64,000 bases of DNA from Nitrospiraceae bacterium (GTDB lineage Bacteria; Nitrospirota; Nitrospiria; Nitrospirales; UBA2166): NCBI GenBank assembly GCA_002726235.1, contig PBSN01000004.1, positions 20,155 through 84,154 of the forward strand, read 5' to 3'. The position numbers were made by a program, and so were the translations under genes. This document shows positions 56,744 to 64,000 of this stretch, in pieces. Numbering within the stretch: position 1 is the stretch's first letter; every line of letters starts with the position of its first letter. The notes beneath the pieces were generated by a model that was not told the DNA's origin, did not search any database, and saw nothing but the letters and a program-made list of their open reading frames with translations.

Positions 56744-57810
56744 GGAAAGATTCCTACCACGTCCAAACCGGTGGATTCCAAATTCCCAACCATGAGGTTC
56801 ATGGCTTGGACGGCTTGCCCTCCAGCACCTTTTACCAAGTTGTCGAGTGCCGCTAACACCGTTGTCCAACCGGTCCGTTGATCGACATATACTGCGAGGT
56901 CACATCGATTCGACCCACGTACATCGTGTGGATTGGGCAGTCGATCCTTCGGGGTTATACACACAAATGGTTCATCGTGATACCACTCTTGGAAGATAGC
57001 TCGAAGATCCTCAGTCGACATCGGAGTCCGAAGTCGCACAAATGCCGTGCTGAGGATTCCGCGATTCATTGGGACACGCGTTGGTGTAAAAGTCACCTTA
57101 ATTTCTGATTCAGGCGCAGATGTATCTCGCGGGTATCGATTCGAGACCTCACGTAATCCTTGCTCTATTTCCGGCGTATGGCGGTGATGCCCAAGGTTAT
57201 ATGCTTCAACTCCATCATGTGCTTCTGAGAAGTGGGAAGTGAGGGTGGGTTTTCTCCCAGCTCCTGAAATTCCAGATTTTGCGTCGATCGCAATGAGATC
57301 ATTATGAATCAAATGTTGCTGCAATAACGGAGCTATCTGCAGTATTGCGGCTGTCGGGTAACAACCCGGTGCCGCAACAAGGAGTGCGTTTCGGATCCGT
57401 TCACGATTGAGTTCAGGCATCCCATACACAGCTTCTGACAGTAATTCCGGAAAGAGGTGCGCAGAACCGTACCAGGTTTGGTAAGCCTCGGGATCGTTGA
57501 GCCGAAAGTCTGCACTGAGGTCAATGACTCGCAGTCCGGCTTTGAGACAGGCATCCACTGCCGGCATCGATGTCATATGTGGGAGCGCTAAAAATACAAG
57601 GTCAGTCTTGCTGGCAAGCTGGGTGGCATCAAACATTTCAAGGGTGAGCGAAAAACGGCCTGCGAAGTGAGGAAATACCTCTTGGATGGGTTTTCCCGCA
57701 TTGTGCTCTGACGTGACGGCCGAAACGACCACATTGGGGTGTCCGGCCAGTATGCGAAGGAGTTCAGCGCCGACATACCCACTCGCACCCACAATGCCGA
57801 CACGCAACAT
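56740..57810 (-). CDS. argC: N-acetyl-gamma-glutamyl-phosphate reductase ArgC
   Basis: This 356-residue NADPH-dependent reductase makes the arginine pathway semialdehyde. GIVGASGYVGAELLRIL is the nucleotide fold, and the nucleophile cysteine is in VAAPGCYPTAAIL near residue 150. GISGAGRKP is a second mark. It overlaps argJ (GTGA), so the two form an operon. Confidence 0.95.
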   Translation of the reverse strand: MLRVGIVGASGYVGAELLRILAGHPNVVVSAVTSEHNAGKPIQEVFPHFAGRFSLTLEMFDATQLASKTDLVFLALPHMTSMPAVDACLKAGLRVIDLSADFRLNDPEAYQTWYGSAHLFPELLSEAVYGMPELNRERIRNALLVAAPGCYPTAAILQIAPLLQQHLIHNDLIAIDAKSGISGAGRKPTLTSHFSEAHDGVEAYNLGHHRHTPEIEQGLREVSNRYPRDTSAPESEIKVTFTPTRVPMNRGILSTAFVRLRTPMSTEDLRAIFQEWYHDEPFVCITPKDRLPNPHDVRGSNRCDLAVYVDQRTGWTTVLAALDNLVKGAGGQAVQAMNLMVGNLESTGLDVVGIFP

Positions 57811-57925
57811 GTGATCGGACTACAAGTTCGTTCCGCCTAGCACGAGCCGGCCATTGAGAAGTCTGATTTTGTTTGCGAAGAATGTTGCATTTCCACGCAT
57901 AAAATAGTCGGCAGGTTGCTCCACA

Positions 57926-58033
57926 GAATGTTCAAAATTTCCCCAGCGTGGTCATTGTGGCGAATTGGCGACACACACAGATTGAAACCATGAGACATAC
58001 GAGGCATAAAGCCGGAAGCCTTCTTCAACATCC
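57926..58033 (-). repeat. Intergenic inverted-repeat element, copy 3 (decayed)
   Basis: The gap between argC and rpsI has GAATGTTCAAAATTT at its left end and GGATGTTGAAGAAGG at its right end when read on the minus strand. These recall the ends of copies 1 and 2, but the middle has diverged. The 108-base size is also close. Confidence 0.5.
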
Positions 58034-58098
58034 ATACTAGATGCACGGGGAAACCAGCGAAAACAAACTGAGATTGAGGCTGATGCGCTGACGATATC

Positions 58099-58491
58099 TC
58101 AGCGTTTGGAAAACTGAAACTTTGCTCTAGCGCCTTTTTGACCGTACTTCCGCCGTTCTTTTTTTCTAGGGTCACGCGTGAGAAAACCTTCCTTTTTGAG
58201 GGTTTCTCTGTATGTTGAATTGAGTCCAACAATGGCTTTTGCAACCGCGTGTCTTAGGGCGAGAATTTGTCCCGTCTGGCCTCCCCCTCGAACAGTGGCG
58301 TGAATATCGTATTTCCCTAATAACCCTGTGATCTCAAGCGGGGGTTGCATCATCAGCTTGTGTGATGCTCGTTGGAAATACTCATCAACTGCACGGGAAT
58401 TGATCGTAACCTGGCCTGTTCCTGGCGTTAGCCACATTCGCGCAATCGCATTTTTGCGTTTCCCTGTGGCGTATGATGTCGTAGCGTCCAT
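58099..58491 (-). CDS. rpsI: 30S ribosomal protein S9
   Basis: This 130-residue protein is recognised by SYATGKRKNAIARMWLTPG at the N-terminus, GGGQTGQILALRHAVAKA and the invariant tail RKKERRKYGQKGARAKFQFSKR-type end. The terminal SKR reaches the ribosomal P site. It pairs with rplM 164 bases upstream, the standard order. Confidence 0.97.
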   Translation of the reverse strand: MDATTSYATGKRKNAIARMWLTPGTGQVTINSRAVDEYFQRASHKLMMQPPLEITGLLGKYDIHATVRGGGQTGQILALRHAVAKAIVGLNSTYRETLKKEGFLTRDPRKKERRKYGQKGARAKFQFSKR

Positions 58492-58655
58492 AAAATAAGT
58501 CCTTCTCTTTAAGTGTTAGTTAAGACTTGCCGTAGAGCTGAGTGGTTAGACATCGGCACTTAGCCATCATAAATACATGAAGGCACGTGCATCCATTCAT
58601 TTTTGTTATTGTTTTCCGTCTTTCTGATGTCCAGCTATTGACCTGTATCTACTAT

Positions 58656-59084
58656 CTATACCGTCAGTGGCTGTGGTTTTTGTGCGCTATGGGGGTGTTC
58701 AGGCCCCGCATAGACGCGAAGTTTTGCGGCTAGTTGCTTTCGCAACTTATTTTTCGGAAGCATCCCATATATTGCCTTACATAAGAGATCGGTGGGCTTC
58801 TTTTCAAGTAATTGCTCTGCAGTGATTGACTTGAGTCCACCTGGGAATCCTGTGTGATGATGGTAAACTTTTTTCTTCAATTTCGATCCGGTGAGATGAA
58901 TTTTCTCTGCGTTCACAATAATAACGTGGTCGCCAAGATCAAGGTGTGGAGTGAATGTTGGTTTATGCTTGCCGCGAAGAATACCAGCCACTCTGGACGC
59001 TAATCTTCCGAGGACCTTTCCTTGGGCATCAATGACATGCCATACGGGAATCATATGTTCAGGTTGAGCGGGACGGGTTCTCAT
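58656..59084 (-). CDS. rplM: 50S ribosomal protein L13
   Basis: This 142-residue protein has [36 protein letters not shown] and the [19 protein letters not shown] block. The length is standard from ATG 59084, which overlaps the end of the bifunctional nuclease gene by 26 bases. That overlap links ribosome genes with the two BFN genes. Confidence 0.96.
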   Translation of the reverse strand: MRTRPAQPEHMIPVWHVIDAQGKVLGRLASRVAGILRGKHKPTFTPHLDLGDHVIIVNAEKIHLTGSKLKKKVYHHHTGFPGGLKSITAEQLLEKKPTDLLCKAIYGMLPKNKLRKQLAAKLRVYAGPEHPHSAQKPQPLTV

Positions 59085-59547
59085 CGCAGTTAAACCTCAT
59101 ATATTTTTTTCCGGAATTTTGCGGATCAAGCTTCTGCAACCACGCGTCCAGTTTTTCTCCGGCGCGATGTTTCATGACGTCACCTGTTGCATAGATTGGG
59201 CAAGGCACCCGTAAGGCAAATGCGATGGCATCACTTGGACGTGCGTCAATGGTGTGTTCCGAACCGTTCATTTTGACATAAATAGCAGCATAATACGTAT
59301 TGTTGCTGATATCGGTTACCACCACTTGAGTTACGACGAGTCCGATATTTTGTGCAATGTCCTTGAGCAGATCATGGCTTGTGGGGCGTGGGGGGACAAC
59401 GCCTTCCATTGCCAAGCGTATGGCATGCCCTTCTGCTCCCCCAACCCAGATTGGAAGAACCTCAAATCCACCTTCTTTACGAAGGACGACGACCTGTGTA
59501 TCTGTGTTTGGATCAGCAAGGACTCCATGCACTTTGAGACGTACCAT
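59059..59547 (-). CDS. Bifunctional nuclease-domain (DUF151) protein 1
   Basis: This 162-residue protein is a BFN/DUF151 family member with [21 protein letters not shown], the invariant [13 protein letters not shown] and a terminal LDAWLQKL. Known plant members act as nucleases. It is followed by rplM with overlap, and preceded nine bases away by a second BFN gene. Confidence 0.9.
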   Translation of the reverse strand: MVRLKVHGVLADPNTDTQVVVLRKEGGFEVLPIWVGGAEGHAIRLAMEGVVPPRPTSHDLLKDIAQNIGLVVTQVVVTDISNNTYYAAIYVKMNGSEHTIDARPSDAIAFALRVPCPIYATGDVMKHRAGEKLDAWLQKLDPQNSGKKYMRFNCDENPSRST

Positions 59548-59556
59548 CGTGCCGCA

Positions 59557-60012
59557 TCACACCTCATATTTTCCAAAGTCCTCTGGCTTGAGGTTCTCAA
59601 GCCACCGATCGACCTCTTCGGCATCGTGCTTTTGGATCACATCTTCTGAGGCGAATATGGGCGCTTCTGTCCGAATGGCAAAGGCAATGGCATCGCTCGG
59701 TCTGGCATCGATAGCAAAAAATGAGTTCCCATAGGCAATATGGACTTTGGCATAATACGTGTTGTCTTTCAAGTCAGTAATGTTGGCACTCAATACCTTT
59801 GCATCAACCGAATCGACAAGAAGTTTCATCAGATCATGAGTCATTGGGCGTAGAGTGGGAACGCCTTCAAGTGCAAAGCTAATTGCGCTGGCTTCTGGCT
59901 TCCCAACCCAAATCGGGAGCATATTCTGAGTCTCTTCGCATCGTAGCAAAACGATGTACGAATTATTGTAGGGGTCAAACATCAATCCCCGAATTTTCAT
60001 CTGGGTAATCAT
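59557..60012 (-). CDS. Bifunctional nuclease-domain (DUF151) protein 2
   Basis: This roughly 151-residue protein is a paralog of the next gene: [42 protein letters not shown] and VDRWLENLKPEDFG. ATG 60012 is chosen because GAAGG lies upstream; the longer frame starts with TTG and has an unconserved basic lead. The tandem arrangement suggests duplication. Confidence 0.9.
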   Translation of the reverse strand: MITQMKIRGLMFDPYNNSYIVLLRCEETQNMLPIWVGKPEASAISFALEGVPTLRPMTHDLMKLLVDSVDAKVLSANITDLKDNTYYAKVHIAYGNSFFAIDARPSDAIAFAIRTEAPIFASEDVIQKHDAEEVDRWLENLKPEDFGKYEV

Positions 60013-60154
60013 CAAACCTTCGTTGAATTTTACACGCTGGACGCGCTTTCGGCCTGCTACCCATGTACCATTTCCCTTGCCCAAGTGTCAATGTAACAGT
60101 GCACATTGCAGGATTGATGTTGATGTGCTGAGAGCGCTTCTACGCTAAAAATTG

Positions 60155-60394
60155 TCATTCTTCTTTTGGGAGATTGAGAAATGTCCACATCTGTTGCTTG
60201 AGTTGATCTCTTCCGCTCGGATCGCCAAGGTTGAGGCGTAACTCGTTGATCACCATTACGCGCATATTTGTCCATTCGACCCAACACGGACGACAAACAT
60301 TGGCCTTAATCAATGGTTCGATTTTTCCCATATAAAGGGCTTCCTCAATCGGGTCTCCTTGGGTCCCGCACTTTGAACACTGCTCTATTGGCAT
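60155..60394 (-). CDS. YggX-like Fe(2+)-trafficking protein with four cysteines
   Basis: This 79-residue protein matches the YggX C-terminal half (ECVEW-like CWVEWTNMRVMVINELRLNL then DQLKQQMWTFL). In place of the single cysteine of E. coli YggX it has two CxxC pairs (C6/C9 and C34/C37), which likely bind zinc or iron. Whether it moves iron as YggX does is not shown. It lies between the BFN genes and a zinc-ribbon membrane protein. Confidence 0.75.
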   Translation of the reverse strand: MPIEQCSKCGTQGDPIEEALYMGKIEPLIKANVCRPCWVEWTNMRVMVINELRLNLGDPSGRDQLKQQMWTFLNLPKEE

Positions 60395-60427
60395 ATGGAA
60401 CTTTTCACCATCTTACGTGTGCTAGAG

Positions 60428-61060
60428 TCAGATGTCTTCTAAACTGGCAGGTTGATTTGGTGGCGGGTGATCCTCAGGTGAAGGATCCATTATTCCCAAC
60501 CCCAAGGCGATGGTCATGATCACGATTCCTGCCCCTAACCACCATACGTAGGGCTGGACGCCACCGACATCAGACAATGTTTGGTTCCAGATGTTTCCGG
60601 AAACTCGTGGCTGACTATGGAGCATGTCAAGACTTCGCTTCACATGGCCGTAATACAAGTAATTGGAGAGTCCTCCAGCAACGATTCCCCAGATGAAAAG
60701 GGGTTCCATGCCCTTCAGTAACGAGATAGTCAGAAAGGGACCGACAGCAAACACAGCGGCGTACAGATACATTTTGCGATAGAGGAACCATAACCACCCC
60801 ACCAAAAATGGATACCAATTCCACGTTAGGGCAAACTGGTCGCCCCCTTCCCCCCGAAAACGTTCGAATTGCTGCAAGTAATATGTGGACCCTGGGCCAA
60901 GAAACTTGACCCAATCTTGCTGCTCGGAGGAAACGTGAGGCGAAGAAGCTGGCGTGGAAGGAGTGTCGGCCTGTTTTTCCGGAGTGCGTTGGCCGCAATC
61001 GCTACAAAAACGTGCATCATCTTCAAGTTGTCGCCCACACGACCCGCAGGGTTTCGTCAT
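60428..61060 (-). CDS. Zinc-ribbon DUF2628-like membrane protein
   Basis: This roughly 210-residue protein starts with a zinc ribbon (PCGSCGRQLEDDARFCSDCG), followed by a Ser/Pro-rich linker. From residue 80 it has three or four membrane segments with FALTWNWYPFLVGWLWFLYR, typical of DUF2628. A final segment lies near 178-195. Function is unknown. ATG 61060 is chosen over an in-frame GTG at 61066. Confidence 0.82.
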   Translation of the reverse strand: MTKPCGSCGRQLEDDARFCSDCGQRTPEKQADTPSTPASSPHVSSEQQDWVKFLGPGSTYYLQQFERFRGEGGDQFALTWNWYPFLVGWLWFLYRKMYLYAAVFAVGPFLTISLLKGMEPLFIWGIVAGGLSNYLYYGHVKRSLDMLHSQPRVSGNIWNQTLSDVGGVQPYVWWLGAGIVIMTIALGLGIMDPSPEDHPPPNQPASLEDI

Positions 61061-61164
61061 GTCCACATTCCGCTTTAGTAAAATCGCTTAATTTTCATCG
61101 AATTCCGCATTCTATCTGGAAGAGGCCGTAGTGTCCATATCACGTTTTTTGTGTGGCCTCTCCT

Positions 61165-62337
61165 TTATGTGATCATGGTAATTCCTAGGTATGCAATTGC
61201 AACGATAAGCATTCCTCCAGCGGTAAGGAATGCTGCGGGATATCCGACGCTTGAGATGAGAACCCCGCTCATAATAGGTCCACTGGCATGGCCGATATCC
61301 AAGAGGGTGCCATACACTCCCATTGCAGAACCCACGAATCGCGGTTCCGTGCTATCCCCAACCAATGCGGCACTCGCCGTCATGATTGCCGCATCGCCAA
61401 AACCGAATATTCCGGCAAGCACGAGTAATCGTTCAAATTCGCTAGTGAATGTGATGCAGGACATCGCGAGAGCACAAAGTAAAAGTCCCAGAAGAATCAA
61501 GGGCCGCCGGCCTATTGCGTCAGATGCCCTCCCAAGCAAGGGTTTTGATACAAGTGCAATTGCACTTTGAATACCGAACAAGAAGCCGATTTGTGTTCCA
61601 CTCAGACCAATAGAGAACCCGTAGAGCGGAAGAAATGCCATCAGAACCCCAGTGCTGACCATTTTCGACATTCCTGCAACGCTGGCGGCAAGGACCGAAC
61701 TATTGCGAATCACAGATCGTACACCGGTTGACATCATAGGCAAGATGTTTTTGATGTTCATCGGCTCTGTACAACGCGTGAGCGCTGCTTCGGTATCAGC
61801 AATGTGGACTTGGAGGATCAGCAAGAGCCCTAAGAGTCCAATCACTCCAGCGACGGCGAACGCGTCGGAAAATGTTGATTGGTCAAGGAAAAACCCACCT
61901 GCCAATGGACCAAGAAGTGCGCCGGATTGAGTCGAAGCAGTATACCATCCTATCCTCGCCCCTCGCTTATCAGCAAACATTGATGCAACGGTCGCAAGAG
62001 CGATAGGTGCGAATACCGCGGTTGCAAGTCCGTGACACAACCGCAGAACAAGCAACGCTTGGAGGTCTTCAATAAGAAGATAGGCAAAGGGTGCGATTCC
62101 AAAGGCGATTGCCCCGATGATCAGCAGACGTTTTCGACCAATGATGTCAGAAAGAATACCCATGGGAAGCTTGAGAAACACTCCGGTCATTGTTGAGGCT
62201 GCGACGATCACCCCTATTGCCTCCGGTGTAGCGCCAAGTGATTCTGCGAACAGCGACAGGAGTGGCATCCGAACGAGGTTGTAGCTAAAGAAGCAACTCA
62301 ACCCCGCAATGCAGAGAAATAGAAAAGGGTGGGTCAT
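61165..62337 (-). CDS. Major facilitator superfamily transporter
   Basis: This 390-residue protein has 12 predicted membrane segments. The MFS motif A-like loop is GILSDIIGRKRLLIIG near residue 60 and is repeated in the second half as GRASDAIGRRPLILLG. Substrate is unknown; drug-efflux or sugar transporters both fit. It follows ribD by 21 bases on the same strand, so co-transcription is likely. Confidence 0.88.
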   Translation of the reverse strand: MTHPFLFLCIAGLSCFFSYNLVRMPLLSLFAESLGATPEAIGVIVAASTMTGVFLKLPMGILSDIIGRKRLLIIGAIAFGIAPFAYLLIEDLQALLVLRLCHGLATAVFAPIALATVASMFADKRGARIGWYTASTQSGALLGPLAGGFFLDQSTFSDAFAVAGVIGLLGLLLILQVHIADTEAALTRCTEPMNIKNILPMMSTGVRSVIRNSSVLAASVAGMSKMVSTGVLMAFLPLYGFSIGLSGTQIGFLFGIQSAIALVSKPLLGRASDAIGRRPLILLGLLLCALAMSCITFTSEFERLLVLAGIFGFGDAAIMTASAALVGDSTEPRFVGSAMGVYGTLLDIGHASGPIMSGVLISSVGYPAAFLTAGGMLIVAIAYLGITMIT

Positions 62338-62358
62338 GCGATCACGTAAGTCTGTGAC

Positions 62359-63489
62359 TTATACGTGATTGACGGTGGAGGGAGGGGGAGTGTCGGAATC
62401 CGGACGGCCTTCAATAATGAGATCTGGGCCGATGTGTCTGACGTGCAGGTCAGTAAGCATAATACGGTCTGCTAGTGTCGACTGTGTGGATCCTTCGAGA
62501 AGTGAGCGCGCACCGTGGCCACCTAGAAACATTGGGGCAGTCATGAGGAGTACATGGTCAACGATTCTGGCTTCAAGGGCGGACGCGTTGATATGAGAGC
62601 CACCTTCGATCATGATGTGCGCGAAGCCCATTTGGCCCAAATGGGCCATCAATAATGGAAATGAAACTCTCCCATGCCCATTGCTGACCTCAATGATCTC
62701 TACTCCTTTTTTTTCAAGAACGCCCTTTTTAGTTGGGTTGGAGGTTGCGCATGCGATAAGTATTCTGACTCCTTGATATGCTCCGATGGCATTTGCTTCG
62801 AGGGGAATTCGGAGCTGAGAATCGATGATCACTCGATGGGGTTGATGACGATTTTCTCCGGGTAGACGGACGGTTAGTGATGGATCATCCATAAGAATGG
62901 TGCCGATTCCAACCAACACCGCATCAACGCGTGAGCGAAGTCGATGAACGTAACGTCGCGCGGGAATCGACGTGATCCAACGCGATTCGCCGTTGGCGGC
63001 GGCAATTTTTCCATCTAGCGTTGATGAAATTTTTAACGTCACATAAGGGCGTCCGGTTGTAGCCAGCTTTATAAACGGTCTATTCAAGCGTGACGCTTGT
63101 GCTCTGCATACTCCGTCAGTGACGTTGAGGCCGGCCTGGCGTAGTGCATGAATCCCCTTTCCGTTCACCGCAGGGTTTGGGTCTGTCATTGCGACGATTA
63201 CCCGCGCCACACCACTAGAAATGATTGTGGGGACGCAAGGTGAGGTTCGTTTATTCTCATGAACGCAGGGTTCAAGAGTGACATACAGCGATGAGCCGCG
63301 GGCTTTCTCTCCTGCGTGTGCTAGCGCGTGTACTTCCGCGTGAGGTTCGCCGATGGCGTGATGGTATCCCTGCCCGATGACCTGCCCATTCTTAACAACT
63401 ACCGCTCCAACCATGGGATTTGCCCCAGTTCTCCCCAGCCCTTTCGTAGCAAGGCGTAATGCCAGGCTCATATGGGTGACATCCGTCAT
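62359..63489 (-). CDS. ribD: Riboflavin biosynthesis protein RibD (deaminase/reductase)
   Basis: This 376-residue bifunctional enzyme has the N-terminal deaminase zinc site [13 protein letters not shown] and [18 protein letters not shown]. The C-terminal reductase domain has [36 protein letters not shown] and IMIEGGSHI. It performs steps two and three of riboflavin synthesis. ATG 63489 overlaps the ppdK stop (ATGA). No ribE, ribA or ribH is within the window. Confidence 0.93.
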   Translation of the reverse strand: MTDVTHMSLALRLATKGLGRTGANPMVGAVVVKNGQVIGQGYHHAIGEPHAEVHALAHAGEKARGSSLYVTLEPCVHENKRTSPCVPTIISSGVARVIVAMTDPNPAVNGKGIHALRQAGLNVTDGVCRAQASRLNRPFIKLATTGRPYVTLKISSTLDGKIAAANGESRWITSIPARRYVHRLRSRVDAVLVGIGTILMDDPSLTVRLPGENRHQPHRVIIDSQLRIPLEANAIGAYQGVRILIACATSNPTKKGVLEKKGVEIIEVSNGHGRVSFPLLMAHLGQMGFAHIMIEGGSHINASALEARIVDHVLLMTAPMFLGGHGARSLLEGSTQSTLADRIMLTDLHVRHIGPDLIIEGRPDSDTPPPSTVNHV

Positions 63490-64000
63490 TGACGAGAACG
63501 CGTAGCGGTCTTGCCTCGCTTTTTTCCAGTTCGCATTTGACGTCTTGGGAGGGAAGCTTGACGTGCAGCAGAGGAAATGCCGTGGTTGATGGCAGCTTGA
63601 GCTGCAGCCAGACGTGCGACAGGTACGCGGTATGGCGAGCAACTGACATAGGCTAGGCCTGCACGGTGGCAAAACTCAACTGAACTTGGATCGCCCCCAT
63701 GCTCACCGCAGATTCCCAGCTTGAGATCAGGGCGTGTCGCACGTCCGCGTTCAATGGCAATTTGAATAAGCTCTCCGACGCCTCTTTGGTCAAGTGTGGT
63801 AAAGGGATCTCCGGTCAAGATGTTATCCAACCGTTCAGTAATTTGGAATCCGCAGGCTCGGCAAAGCATCGTCTTTTGATCGATGTCCATGGCCTGGCAT
63901 CGTGGGCAGTGATCGTGTATGGTCATATAGAAATCGATGATCTTAGCGGCATCGTCGCGTGAAAATCCAAAGGTGGTTTGAGTGAGGTCATTAGTTCCGA
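63486..64000 (-). CDS. ppdK: Pyruvate, phosphate dikinase, C-terminal part (truncated by window end)
   Basis: The window ends inside this gene; 171 C-terminal residues are visible. [19 protein letters not shown] and the active-site block [19 protein letters not shown] with [19 protein letters not shown] identify PPDK. Between these lies an uncommon insert with two CxxC pairs (63897-63908 and 63852-63863), looking like a zinc ribbon. A basic tail of about 30 residues follows the usual end. PPDK makes PEP from pyruvate, the step after reductive TCA carbon fixation. The stop overlaps ribD. Confidence 0.94.
   Translation of the reverse strand, partial: GTNDLTQTTFGFSRDDAAKIIDFYMTIHDHCPRCQAMDIDQKTMLCRACGFQITERLDNILTGDPFTTLDQRGVGELIQIAIERGRATRPDLKLGICGEHGGDPSSVEFCHRAGLAYVSCSPYRVPVARLAAAQAAINHGISSAARQASLPRRQMRTGKKRGKTATRSRQ

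Noticed and set aside
1-64000. CRISPR arrays, tRNA, rRNA, prophage or insertion-sequence genes
   Set aside because: I looked for regular spacers, tRNA-like T-arms and transposase or integrase proteins and saw none.

Overview
The window looks like chromosomal DNA of a chemolithoautotroph of the Nitrospirota, probably the genus Nitrospira or a close relative. The main reason is a complete block for the citrate-cleaving half of the reductive TCA cycle: aclB-aclA-acn-icd-sucC-sucD at 29521-39350. Three copies of an intergenic inverted-repeat element also resemble, from memory, a short repeat common in Nitrospira genomes. I saw no rRNA, tRNA, CRISPR array, transposase or phage gene. Taxonomy is inferred from gene content only.

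Layout. 1-7622: the tail of a DUF1499 membrane protein, then a cobalamin riboswitch with a terminator controlling a B12 uptake and activation operon (btuB, a dedicated tonB, btuF, btuC, btuD, pduO-type adenosyltransferase). 7623-13038: mixed metabolic genes (NAD-dependent epimerase, cysQ, a ClpS-like protein, a TolB-like lipoprotein, a PAP2 phosphatase, transaldolase). 13175-17437: the translation and secretion block ffh-rpsP-rimM-trmD-rplS-rnhB, mostly with 4-bp stop/start overlaps. 17898-22825: a division and envelope block ftsE-ftsX-envC-ctpA, followed by a GroES-like gene and an HbpS-like gene. 22961-28839: ftcD, then on the minus strand aroQ-efp-accB-accC-thiE, then ispA. 29521-39350: the reductive TCA cluster, closed by a strong terminator.

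39486-46952 is the least explained part. Seven minus-strand genes encode three small membrane proteins, a large FN3/DUF6754-type membrane protein, a protein with barrel-like and KOW-like parts, a MutL-like ASKHA ATPase, and a small soluble protein. A short plus-strand gene splits the set. No B12-dependent mutase is present, so the usual MutL label does not explain the locus. This is my best candidate for an undescribed system.

47187-64000: a Tat-exported metallo-beta-lactamase-fold protein, a cupin lipoprotein, a pentapeptide-repeat protein, NADHX epimerase, an MltD-like transglycosylase, a UbiE-like methyltransferase, a membrane-fused spermidine-synthase-like protein, argC-argJ, rplM-rpsI with two bifunctional-nuclease-domain genes upstream, a YggX-like protein with four cysteines, a zinc-ribbon membrane protein, an MFS transporter, ribD, and the C-terminal end of pyruvate phosphate dikinase carrying an unusual zinc-ribbon-like insert. 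PPDK works downstream of the reductive TCA cycle (pyruvate to PEP), which fits the autotrophic picture.
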